Shown: in pieces, positions 7,617 through 13,759 of the stretch
Numbering within the stretch: the stretch's first letter is position 1
Layout of the letters: the number at the start of each line of letters is the position of its first letter
Source: CAYLYM01 sp964387645
GTDB lineage: Bacteria > Calditrichota > Calditrichia > RBG-13-44-9
Direction of reading: 5' to 3'
Assembly (NCBI GenBank): GCA_964387645.1
Contig: CAYLYM010000087.1
Coordinates: forward strand, 1-16,732
DNA length: 16,732 nucleotides
Program-made: the position numbers and the translations under genes
The notes under the pieces: generated by a model
Databases searched by the model: none
What the model was told of the DNA's origin: nothing
Seen by the model: the letters and a program-made list of their open reading frames with translations, nothing else

Positions 7617-8480
7617 TTAAACTCCGTATTGTTTCATTTTCTCTCGAATAAATTTCAATCCTTCTCGTGGAATATCATCAATATTATCGGCTAACTTTCT
7701 CCAAACCGAAGCAGCAACTGGTATTTCCTTCATAGGTCCGGAAAAGGTCTCAATAACAAGCCATCCATCATAACCTATCTCTGATAACCCTTTAAAAACC
7801 TCATCCCAATTAACATGTCCAGTTCCAGGAATACCTCGATCATTTTCACAGGTGTGCATGTAGCCAAGATACCCTTTGCTTTTTACGATCGGAGTATAAA
7901 AATCTTTCTCCTCAATATTCATATGATAGGTATCGAGATGAAGTTTTACATTGTCTTTCCCGATATCTTTTAAAAGACGAACTCCATCTTCAGCTGTATT
8001 TAAAAAATAGGTTTCATATCGATTGATAACCTCAAGGCAGAGAGTAACATTTTTTTCCTTTGCATAATCAGCCATTTCCCGGAGTATTCTTACGGCCAGA
8101 TCCCATTCCCCCTGTGTTCGAGCTCTTCCTTTTGACATCTCAAATGTCCCGTATAAGACTCCATCCAGACTGTCTGTACCAAAATCATGGGTAAGGTCAA
8201 TCATCTTTTTAAGACAGGCTTTGCCTTTTTCTCTTATACTTTCGTCTTCATCGATTAAATTTTCGTTCTTTCCCAGCCCACCACAACAGGTGCACTCCAG
8301 ATTTATCTTCTCGAGTTCCTTTCTCAACTTCTCCACAAGTTTAAATTCAATCTCCATAGGACTCATCAACGGTATTTCTACCCCATCAAAACCCATTTCT
8401 TTTATCTTATGGAGTATGGGAATAACACTTTCATCCACCCTGGCCGTCCATATCAAAAGATGGGCACCTACTTTACTCAT
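7617..8480 (-). CDS. D-tagatose/D-psicose 3-epimerase-like sugar isomerase
   Basis: This is a 287-residue TIM-barrel enzyme close to the ketose 3-epimerase family, which inverts C3 of free ketohexoses or related ketoses using a Mn2+/Co2+-type metal. The four metal ligands are visible: Glu150 in CLEVINRYE, Asp183 in LHLDTYHMN, His209 in GYMHTCEN and Glu244 in LVIETF. Arg215 in ENDRGIPGTGH is the expected substrate-binding arginine. ATG 8480 is preceded by AAGGAGGG. It lies 18 bases after the FGGY kinase and is the last gene of the SDR-kinase-isomerase operon, which suggests a route oxidise, isomerise, phosphorylate for an uncommon polyol or ketose. The exact sugar is not readable; a related isomerase of another function remains possible. 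Confidence 0.82.
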   Translation of the reverse strand: MSKVGAHLLIWTARVDESVIPILHKIKEMGFDGVEIPLMSPMEIEFKLVEKLRKELEKINLECTCCGGLGKNENLIDEDESIREKGKACLKKMIDLTHDFGTDSLDGVLYGTFEMSKGRARTQGEWDLAVRILREMADYAKEKNVTLCLEVINRYETYFLNTAEDGVRLLKDIGKDNVKLHLDTYHMNIEEKDFYTPIVKSKGYLGYMHTCENDRGIPGTGHVNWDEVFKGLSEIGYDGWLVIETFSGPMKEIPVAASVWRKLADNIDDIPREGLKFIREKMKQYGV

Positions 8481-8498
8481 GTTTCCCTCCTTAATTTG

Positions 8499-9974
8499 TT
8501 AAATTTTTTCCATCTCCGCATATTTCGTCAAAATCTGACAGTACTTTTGGTATCGCTTTTCTATCTTTTCAGCTCCCGGGGGGTCAGGAGTGTAAACCCT
8601 GGATACTCGGAAAGTCTTCTCAACCGCGTCCTTTCCATCCCGGTACAATCCTGCTCCTATTCCAGCAAGAAGTGCTGCACCTTGACAGGTAGCTTCCTGA
8701 TTTTCGGGAACTTCTACATTTCTTTTAAGCAAATTCGCTTTGCACTCAAGTAACAATCTATTTTGGGCACCACCCCCTACACTTCGTAAAACCCAACCCT
8801 GGGTGGGGGTAGTTATCACCTTTTCCAGGCTCTCAACCATTTTTTTTAATTCAAAAGCAATCGTTTCGGTTATGCTGCAGATAATATTTTCCCTGTTATG
8901 GAAATCCTTTAAACCTAAAAGTGCTCCAGACATTATACCAAAATCGCTTCCTCTGAGGTAGGGAATGAAAAAGGGGTTGTCACTTTTATAGGATATTCCT
9001 TTCAACAAATCATAATCTTTTACTTTTAATACATTCCCCATAAACCAGTCAAGCAAAAGTCCCCCGCAGTACATTCCCTGGAAGAAACAAAAGGTATCTT
9101 TAACCACATGGTTAGCCAGGACAAAATTTTCCCTGATGGCTGCTTCATCTATAGTTTTCGGGCTCTTTCCTACAAAAAGGATACATTCCGTAGTCCCAGT
9201 GGAATCAAGAATCTTTCCCTCCTCAATCACACCCACAGATAGACCGGCACACAGATGATCATGGCCTCCCGACACAACAAGAGTTCCTTCTTCCAGACCT
9301 GTATCCCGGGAAACCTTTTTACTTACCCTACCCACTACTTTCCCGCTTTGAACAGGTTGAGGTAAGGTTTCAGGATCAATATCAAAACTTTCCAGTATTT
9401 TTTTACTCCACTTTCTCCCCCATACATCAAACATCATCGTGCGGCAAGCTAAAGAATAATCAATAATCTTCTCTCCACTCAACTTGAAGATAATATACCC
9501 GGCATTGTCCAGCCAAATTTTTACTTTTTCGTATAACTCAGGCTTAGTCTCTTTAAACCATAGAATTTTATTCAAGCTGTAGATCCAGGAGGGAAAAAGT
9601 CCGGTAATTTTTCTTATGGTAGTGGTTCCAAGCAGCTCTTTTACTTTTTCATCCTGGGGTGTTGTTCTTCTGTCAAACCAGGCAATACCATTATCAAGAA
9701 CTCTATCTTGTGAATCCAGGGGATAAACTGTCTCAGCAAAGCTGGAGATACTTACAGCCTTTACTTTCCGGAGATAATCTGAAGGAATTTCCTGAATAAG
9801 ACGGACGAGATTTCTCCAGACCTCTTCAGCATTAAACTCTGCCTCACCTGAAGGTCCAGATATCAAAGGGGTGGGAGATTTTTTTAAAATCACCCTATTT
9901 CCATAAAGATCAAAAATCCCAACCTTGGTGTAAGTAGTGCCAGTGTCAATTCCCATTAGATACTGAGAATCCAT
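8499..9974 (-). CDS. FGGY-family carbohydrate kinase
   Basis: This 491-residue sugar kinase transfers phosphate from ATP to a ketose or related sugar. The N-terminal phosphate loop is MGIDTGTTYTKVGIFD; AWFDRRT (about 98-104) is a sugar-binding segment. GGHDHLCAG carries the likely catalytic base Asp239, and DSTGTTE plus RSVGGGAQN in the second half form the ATP site. I chose ATG at 9974 because AGGTGG lies six bases upstream. An in-frame GTG at 9983 would overlap that site and add three residues. The GGHDH motif resembles L-fuculokinase and xylulokinase relatives but is not specific. It lies 39 bases after the SDR gene. Its partners are a dehydrogenase and a 3-epimerase-like isomerase, so a ketose such as a pentulose or rare hexulose is the likely substrate. 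Confidence 0.87.
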   Translation of the reverse strand: MDSQYLMGIDTGTTYTKVGIFDLYGNRVILKKSPTPLISGPSGEAEFNAEEVWRNLVRLIQEIPSDYLRKVKAVSISSFAETVYPLDSQDRVLDNGIAWFDRRTTPQDEKVKELLGTTTIRKITGLFPSWIYSLNKILWFKETKPELYEKVKIWLDNAGYIIFKLSGEKIIDYSLACRTMMFDVWGRKWSKKILESFDIDPETLPQPVQSGKVVGRVSKKVSRDTGLEEGTLVVSGGHDHLCAGLSVGVIEEGKILDSTGTTECILFVGKSPKTIDEAAIRENFVLANHVVKDTFCFFQGMYCGGLLLDWFMGNVLKVKDYDLLKGISYKSDNPFFIPYLRGSDFGIMSGALLGLKDFHNRENIICSITETIAFELKKMVESLEKVITTPTQGWVLRSVGGGAQNRLLLECKANLLKRNVEVPENQEATCQGAALLAGIGAGLYRDGKDAVEKTFRVSRVYTPDPPGAEKIEKRYQKYCQILTKYAEMEKI

Positions 9975-10013
9975 TTTACCCACCTAATTAATATTTTTAC
10001 TTTGATTAAAATT

Positions 10014-10781
10014 TTACCAGGCCGTATATCCTCCATCCATTACCAGAACACTGCCGGTCATATAACTCGAAGCTTTTGAAGCCAAAAAAACTACCGGACC
10101 TTTTATTTCAGAGGGTTCACCAATTCTCCCCATAGGAATGTGGTTCACCCAATCTTTTCCATAAGTTGGATAAACTTGATCAACAAGTGGTGTTCGCATA
10201 TATCCAGGAGCAATAGCGTTTACCCGGATGTTGTACTTTGCCCATTCCGCCGCCAGAGACTTTGTCAGCATAATCACCCCGGCCTTTGACACATTGTAGT
10301 GTATCTGGGGTTGGGGACGATTGACTATAATCCCCGACATGGAAGAAACATTTATTATATTGCCTTTTTTTCTTATGATCATTTCTCTACCTATTATCTG
10401 AGAACAGAGAAAAACACCTGTAAGATTAACCCGCATAAGCTTATTCCAATCATCTTCAGATAATTCTTCTGCTGGAACGTTGTTCACAATACCAGCATTA
10501 TTAACCAGTATATCTATTTTACCAAATTTTTCCAGTGTCTTGTCTTTCATAAAAGTAATCTCGGATTGGTCGGTTACGTCAACTTTTACTGCCAGAGAAT
10601 CTACTCCAATTTTTTTTACTTCATCGGAGACTCTTTTTGCTCCCTCCAGATTAATATCAGCCACAACTACTCTGGATCCTGCTTCAGCTAAGGCCATGGC
10701 CATCTGTTCTCCAAGTCCTTGAGCAGCTCCAGTAACAATTGCTACTTCACCATCAAGTCTAAAAAGAGAATCAACTCTCAT
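10014..10781 (-). CDS. SDR-family oxidoreductase (sugar/polyol dehydrogenase-like)
   Basis: This is a classical short-chain dehydrogenase of 255 residues. TGAAQGLG (17-24) binds the dinucleotide, and Asp42 in VVADIN at the end of the second strand favours NAD(H) over NADP(H). NNAG (94-97), Ser146/147 in NVSSMSG, and Tyr162-x3-Lys166 in HYNVSKAG complete the active site. VMDGGYTAW closes the protein. An upstream ATG in the same frame (10826) would add 15 residues, but GGAGG lies five bases before the ATG at 10781, so I use that. It is the first gene of the operon with the FGGY kinase and the isomerase, so it probably oxidises a polyol to a ketose or reduces the ketose. The substrate is inferred from context only. 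Confidence 0.88.
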   Translation of the reverse strand: MRVDSLFRLDGEVAIVTGAAQGLGEQMAMALAEAGSRVVVADINLEGAKRVSDEVKKIGVDSLAVKVDVTDQSEITFMKDKTLEKFGKIDILVNNAGIVNNVPAEELSEDDWNKLMRVNLTGVFLCSQIIGREMIIRKKGNIINVSSMSGIIVNRPQPQIHYNVSKAGVIMLTKSLAAEWAKYNIRVNAIAPGYMRTPLVDQVYPTYGKDWVNHIPMGRIGEPSEIKGPVVFLASKASSYMTGSVLVMDGGYTAW

Positions 10782-10803
10782 TTTGGCCTCCTGTTTATTG
10801 AGA

Positions 10804-10815
10804 CTCTCGCGAAAG
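10804..10815. promoter_or_regulatory. Near-palindrome in the leader of the sugar operon, possible operator
   Basis: CTCTCGCGAAAG is a 12-base inverted repeat with one mismatched pair and a central CG. It lies roughly 20 bases downstream of the predicted transcript start and about 25 bases ahead of the SDR start codon. A repressor of the LacI type would fit such a site, but no regulator gene is adjacent and a chance match cannot be excluded. Confidence 0.25.
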
Positions 10816-10838
10816 AAAGGAAACAAAAATTTTTTACA

Positions 10839-10867
10839 TTTATACTTCTTGTTTAACCTTTCGTCAA
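10839..10867 (-). promoter_or_regulatory. Promoter of the SDR-kinase-isomerase operon
   Basis: On the minus strand TTGACG (10867-10862) and TATAAA (10844-10839) are separated by exactly 17 bases. The predicted start is near 10832, giving a leader of about 50 bases before the SDR ATG at 10781. Confidence 0.75.
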
Positions 10868-11054
10868 GTTTGAAATTCTCCAGTTTCGGAAAAAATTCCT
10901 GTTAGACAGTCCGGGTGTGTATACCTTTCCTTTTAGTGTTACAAGTTTTATCTTTGTTATGAGACTTTTTCCCGAATCTGGAATGAAATTCTGACATCAA
11001 GATAGTTTTTACCTATATCTTTTTCTTCAGACTCCCGGGTATTTCAGGCTGAAA
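10868..11054. other. Intergenic stretch, no gene recognised
   Basis: This lies between the sugar-operon promoter and the end of the decayed ArsR gene. The longest start-to-stop frame I found is 31 codons (10902-10997, minus), without a ribosome-binding site or similarity to anything I recognise. The only structured element is the palindrome at its edge. Confidence 0.5.
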
Positions 11055-11055
11055 T
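11041..11055. repeat. Perfect 15-base palindrome ATTTCAG-G-CTGAAAT
   Basis: Seven bases pair perfectly around one central G. It overlaps the stop codon of the ArsR remnant. Without a following T tract on either strand it is not a convincing terminator. Its role, if any, is unknown. Confidence 0.4.
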
Positions 11056-11306
11056 TACTCCTGAATATGCTCTAATCCTTGATTAAACAGATTCTCAATA
11101 TGTTCATCATCAAGGGAATAATACACCATTTTCTTTTGACAAACAAAACAAAATTTTTATCCTGGTGGGATCAGCTAAAGTTTTAAATGTCTCAGCTAAG
11201 GCAATGATAGTTCCACCTGGAGGTAGAATTTTTTTAAAGCCTCTATCCTTTTTTCATCTACAAAACGACCCTGACACATCTTTTTGTCTTCCACTGTGGA
11301 TGCCAT
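11055..11306 (-). pseudogene. Decayed ArsR/SmtB-family metalloregulator
   Basis: Three pieces of an ArsR-type repressor can be read in order on the minus strand. From ATG 11306 the frame gives MASTVEDKKMCQGRFVDEKR and then IEALKK. At a run of seven A (11229-11235) the frame must shift by one base to continue as ALAETFKTLADPTRIKIL, the conserved first helix region. Near 11129-11139 it jumps frame again to KMVYYSLDDEHIENLF and then GLEHIQE, the conserved C-terminal wing and dimer helix. Roughly 40 residues, including the recognition helix and the usual CVCDLA-type metal motif, are missing between the last two pieces. Such proteins repress metal or oxyanion resistance genes. No partner transporter is adjacent. 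With one frameshift plus one internal deletion it cannot make a functional repressor. Confidence 0.8.
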
Positions 11307-11341
11307 AAATTCTCGTTACGTCCTATATTGTTCAACTATTT

Positions 11342-11369
11342 ATGCTACACTATTTTTCATCATAGTCAA
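11342..11369 (-). promoter_or_regulatory. Possible relic promoter of the ArsR pseudogene
   Basis: On the minus strand TTGACT (11369-11364) and TAGCAT (11347-11342) are 16 bases apart, with a predicted start near 11335, about 30 bases before the remnant ATG at 11306. TTGAACAA immediately downstream resembles the core of ArsR/SmtB operator half-sites, but I see no second half. Confidence 0.35.
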
Positions 11370-11411
11370 GAACACGCGTTGTAATTTGACATTAATTTTA
11401 TAGATGAACTA

Positions 11412-11439
11412 TTGACAAAAAGAAATCAAAGATTATCTT
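11412..11439 (+). promoter_or_regulatory. Promoter of the MetH-activation-like gene
   Basis: TTGACA (11412-11417) and TATCTT (11434-11439) are separated by 16 bases on the plus strand. The predicted start near 11446 leaves a short leader of about 20 bases before the ATG at 11469. Confidence 0.55.
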
Positions 11440-11468
11440 AAAACAAAATTTTTTAATGTAGTTGCCCC

Positions 11469-12176
11469 ATGAAGGAAGAAACTGCATTTTTAATATCTAA
11501 TATTCCTGTAAACTTAACTCCAGAAAAAGTACTTATGGCTCTGAGGTTGAATGAAGAATTCTCAGAGGTTATTCGTGGACTAATTGACCTTACTCATTCA
11601 CTGATTGAACCCAGAGCTCTATATAAAATTTCATACATCGATGAAAAAGGTAACAATAAAGTAAAAATTCAGGAAATTGAATTCACCAGTCTGGTACTGA
11701 GAAAAAATCTGGATAAAGTAGGCAGGGTTTTTCCCTACGTGGTGACCATAGGAAAAAAACTCGAAAAGAAAATAAGCTCTCTTAATGACCTCATGGAACA
11801 GTACTTTTTGGACCGAATTGCCACTATGGCTTTAAGCTCTACCGTGAGATACCTTAAGGAATACCTGAAAGAGAAATATAAAACCGGGCCACTTTCCGGG
11901 ATGAGTCCTGGTTCCCTGCAGGATTGGCCAATAACTGAACAGCGAAAGTTATTTTCACTTCTGGGTGATGTGGAAGGAATGCTGGAGGTTAGATTGACGA
12001 AAAATCTTTTAATGATTCCCCGAAAATCAGTTTCAGGAATATTCTTTCCAAGTCAGGTTCTCTTTCAAAGTTGTCAATTGTGTCCAAGAAAAGTCTGCCC
12101 CGAAAGAAAGGCTCCATACAATGAAAAATTAGTTCAACAATACTTTGGCTCGGAAAATTTGAAGAAAAATTACTAA
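11469..12176 (+). CDS. MetH activation domain-like protein with C-terminal cysteine cluster
   Basis: This 235-residue stand-alone protein resembles the reactivation domain of cobalamin-dependent methionine synthase, which uses S-adenosylmethionine to reset an oxidised corrinoid. The evidence is MSPGSLQDWP (145-154), then LFSLLGDVEG and IPRKSVSGI (183-191), which follow the family pattern. It ends with C202-x2-C205-x4-C210 followed by PERKAPY, a possible metal or Fe-S ligand set not found in MetH itself. Family knowledge: stand-alone versions occur in anaerobes with corrinoid methyltransferases. No such partner is in this window. The ATG has no clear Shine-Dalgarno site (GTTGCCCC upstream), so the leader may be short and initiation weak. 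The stop overlaps the ttuA stop by 4 bases, convergently. A general role in corrinoid maintenance is inference. Confidence 0.72.
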   Translation: MKEETAFLISNIPVNLTPEKVLMALRLNEEFSEVIRGLIDLTHSLIEPRALYKISYIDEKGNNKVKIQEIEFTSLVLRKNLDKVGRVFPYVVTIGKKLEKKISSLNDLMEQYFLDRIATMALSSTVRYLKEYLKEKYKTGPLSGMSPGSLQDWPITEQRKLFSLLGDVEGMLEVRLTKNLLMIPRKSVSGIFFPSQVLFQSCQLCPRKVCPERKAPYNEKLVQQYFGSENLKKNY

Positions 12177-13123
12177 TCAAGTTGCTTCTGCTTTTTTTGA
12201 GCTTCAACACTTCTAACCCGCTCTTTGAGACGACAAAAAGCACACAGATTATCTGAGGTTGTGGGCTGACCACAGGAAGGACAAGACTTTAATCTGGCGG
12301 TAGATTTGTTGGGCAAAAGCGGGCGAAGATTGGTTTGAAAATTAAAATAAAATCTTAATTTACTTCCCGGGGAAGTCTGTTCCACCTCATTAAATAATCT
12401 CTTATATAGAAGGCTCGAAGTCCCGCGTGCGAGAGGACACTCCTCCCTGATATAGTCAATTTCATGAATCAGACAGTAAAGAAGGTTTTCTTTTTCGGTG
12501 AACCTAACAAGAGGTTTTACCCTTCGCGCAAATCCTTTTTTTTCTGGAAGAACTGGAGCCTGGCGAATCATCAAATCAACATCCCAGGAGAGCAGATTGG
12601 AAAAAAGAGTAGCGACCTCATCATCAAGATTATGTCCCGTAGCTACACACGAATAACTTCCCTTTTTGGCAATTAGATTTATAAAATATCTTTTCACAAG
12701 TCCACATACCGAACAGGGAGAACGTCCACTTAGCCAATGTAATTCAGGAATACCCTCCCCAAGATGCTCCTTGATACTAACTATGTGAAGATGACTTTTT
12801 ATCCTTTTACCTAAATTCTCCGCTTTTTCCCTTGAAATAAGAGAATAATCTTTCTCTTTTATACCCAGATCAATGTGAACCGCGTCAACCTTATAGCCCA
12901 ATTTTTTTAATGCATACCATAAAGCAAGACTATCCTTTCCCCCTGATACGGCCACCAGAATCTTTTCCCCGGGAGTAAACATCCTGGTTTTTTTGATTGT
13001 CTGACGCAAGCGGTACTCATACCACTCACCAAAGCAATTTTTGCATAGAGAAAGGTTATGATGTGGAAGAAAGATAATAGCTTTACTTGAAATTCCTTTA
13101 TCTTTGCATCTTCGACATTTCAT
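12173..13123 (-). CDS. ttuA: tRNA-5-methyluridine(54) 2-sulfurtransferase TtuA
   Basis: TtuA (316 residues) thiolates ribothymidine 54 in the T loop of tRNA in thermophiles, adenylating the uridine and taking sulfur from the TtuB thiocarboxylate. All expected elements are present. The N-terminal zinc site has CRRC (3-6) and CKNC (27-30). The PP-loop is VSGGKDS (59-65). The [4Fe-4S] cysteines are Cys137 and Cys140 in RSPCSVCG, with Cys229 in REECP. ATGHNLDDE (161-169) lines the ATP site, and the C-terminal zinc site is C281-x2-C284 with C294-x2-C297. The architecture matches the Thermus enzyme closely, distinguishing it from TtcA (s2C32). ATG 13123 follows the ttuB stop by three bases, and its Shine-Dalgarno site overlaps the ttuB end, so the two are coupled. 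It overlaps the preceding convergent gene by 4 bases. Confidence 0.92.
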   Translation of the reverse strand: MKCRRCKDKGISSKAIIFLPHHNLSLCKNCFGEWYEYRLRQTIKKTRMFTPGEKILVAVSGGKDSLALWYALKKLGYKVDAVHIDLGIKEKDYSLISREKAENLGKRIKSHLHIVSIKEHLGEGIPELHWLSGRSPCSVCGLVKRYFINLIAKKGSYSCVATGHNLDDEVATLFSNLLSWDVDLMIRQAPVLPEKKGFARRVKPLVRFTEKENLLYCLIHEIDYIREECPLARGTSSLLYKRLFNEVEQTSPGSKLRFYFNFQTNLRPLLPNKSTARLKSCPSCGQPTTSDNLCAFCRLKERVRSVEAQKKQKQLD

Positions 13124-13126
13124 GGA

Positions 13127-13315
13127 TTATCCACCTGAAATGGCATGAATTATCTCAACTTCATCCTCTGGTTCCAGATATTCATCTTCCGTCACTATTT
13201 CTCCATTGCGAATAACAATGTTGCTTTGAGGATGTAGATTTAACTTATGTAAAAGTTCCTCAACTTTTAATCTACCCTGAAAATTATAGGTTTTAGAGCC
13301 TACATAAACCTTCAT
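13127..13315 (-). CDS. ttuB: Ubiquitin-like sulfur carrier TtuB (ThiS/MoaD family)
   Basis: This 62-residue beta-grasp protein ends in AISGG, the C-terminal Gly-Gly that is adenylated by an E1-like enzyme and converted to a thiocarboxylate to donate sulfur. The closing EVEIIHAISGG is very similar to the end of Thermus TtuB. That, together with the immediately downstream ttuA, favours TtuB over ThiS or MoaD. GAGG lies four to five bases before the ATG at 13315. The start sits directly after the end of a broken E1 gene, so all three were probably once one cassette. In Thermus, TtuB also tags proteins at lysines; this cannot be judged here. Confidence 0.88.
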   Translation of the reverse strand: MKVYVGSKTYNFQGRLKVEELLHKLNLHPQSNIVIRNGEIVTEDEYLEPEDEVEIIHAISGG

Positions 13316-13318
13316 TTT

Positions 13319-13536
13319 TCCTCAGTTTGTCAATTCAGATTACTAAGTTCAACTGTTTAATGATCAATCAATATTAACCTTCCTACCCATCCCGCTACAA
13401 GATATAAACTTACAGAAGAACCTAATCCTCCCACTCCTGCAATAGCTACTGTTGCTCTTTTTAGCTTTTTCTGACCTTTTTCACCAAAAATCATTATTTA
13501 CCGGTCATATCTTATAAGTTCCTTTTTATTTGGCAT
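13319..13536 (-). pseudogene. Remnant of ThiF/MoeB/HesA-type E1 enzyme (TtuC-like)
   Basis: A single minus-strand frame from ATG 13536 reads as the N-terminus of an E1-like sulfur-carrier adenylyltransferase. It begins KKELIRYDR, then a TAA (13500-13498) where the family has Gln in RYxRQ. It continues GEKGQKKLKRATVAIAGVGG and LGSSVSLYLVAGWVGRLILI, the Rossmann nucleotide loop. After DH comes a second TAA, then TVELSNLN, and then TGA exactly where the family has Arg in SNLNRQ. Only QTEEK and a stop remain before ttuB. The three stops need only C-to-T changes if the lost codons were CAA, CAA and CGA. No frameshift is present, so decay looks recent. About two-thirds of a normal protein of 240-270 residues, including the catalytic cysteine and zinc parts, is missing. 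It cannot be functional as it stands. Confidence 0.85.
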
Positions 13537-13608
13537 TTTTCCACTGTTCCTGGATGCCTTTTTATTTTTTCATCCACTGGAATTTCGTGGAGATATCTGA
13601 GTGTTTTA

Positions 13609-13635
13609 ATTATACTTAAATAACCACTCTGTCAA
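13609..13635 (-). promoter_or_regulatory. Promoter of the E1 remnant-ttuB-ttuA unit
   Basis: On the minus strand a perfect TTGACA (13635-13630) and a perfect TATAAT (13614-13609) are separated by 15 bases, two shorter than optimal. The predicted start is near 13602, 66 bases ahead of the remnant ATG. It is the only promoter I see for ttuB-ttuA, so their transcript probably begins with the dead gene. Confidence 0.6.
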
Positions 13636-13691
13636 CCCGGTTAGATCTAAAATCGGATTTCATCTAAACAAACACACATTAAAATGCAATC

Positions 13692-13719
13692 TTGACAGTA
13701 TCGAATCTTTCTTTATCCT
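13692..13719 (+). promoter_or_regulatory. Promoter of trmI
   Basis: TTGACA (13692-13697) and TATCCT (13714-13719) are separated by 16 bases on the plus strand. The predicted start is near 13726, about 35 bases before the trmI ATG at 13760. It is back-to-back with the ttu promoter, so the two T-loop modification units are divergently transcribed. Confidence 0.6.
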
Positions 13720-13759
13720 ACGTCAAAGAAAAAAATCTCCCAAGAAGGGAAAATTAAAA

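Noticed and set aside
10014..10826. Longer start for the SDR gene at 10826
   Set aside because: The extension has no ribosome-binding site and would cover the GGAGG that sits five bases before the ATG at 10781.
10902..10997. Small minus-strand ORF of 31 codons between the sugar operon and the ArsR remnant
   Set aside because: It has no Shine-Dalgarno site, basic low-information composition and no recognisable similarity; chance frames of this length are expected.
11386..11404. TTGACA followed by TATAGA on the plus strand
   Set aside because: The spacer is seven bases, too short for a sigma-70 type promoter; the pair at 11412-11439 is better.
12464..12676. Plus-strand open frame of 70 codons inside ttuA
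   Set aside because: It is the antisense of a conserved PP-loop enzyme with intact motifs, and it has no ribosome-binding site or recognisable family.
13319..13536. Stop-codon recoding or readthrough instead of a pseudogene
   Set aside because: Both TAA and TGA interrupt the frame, other genes in the window end normally with TAA, TAG or TGA, and the C-terminal two-thirds of the protein is missing, so recoding would not rescue it.
13512..13605. Minus-strand open segment (reads RYLHEIPVDEKIKRHPGTVEK) just ahead of the E1 remnant
   Set aside because: It has no ATG and no ribosome-binding site, begins at the predicted transcript start, and I could not match it to a family. It might be a fragment of another lost gene, but 30 codons without a recognisable motif are not enough to call it.
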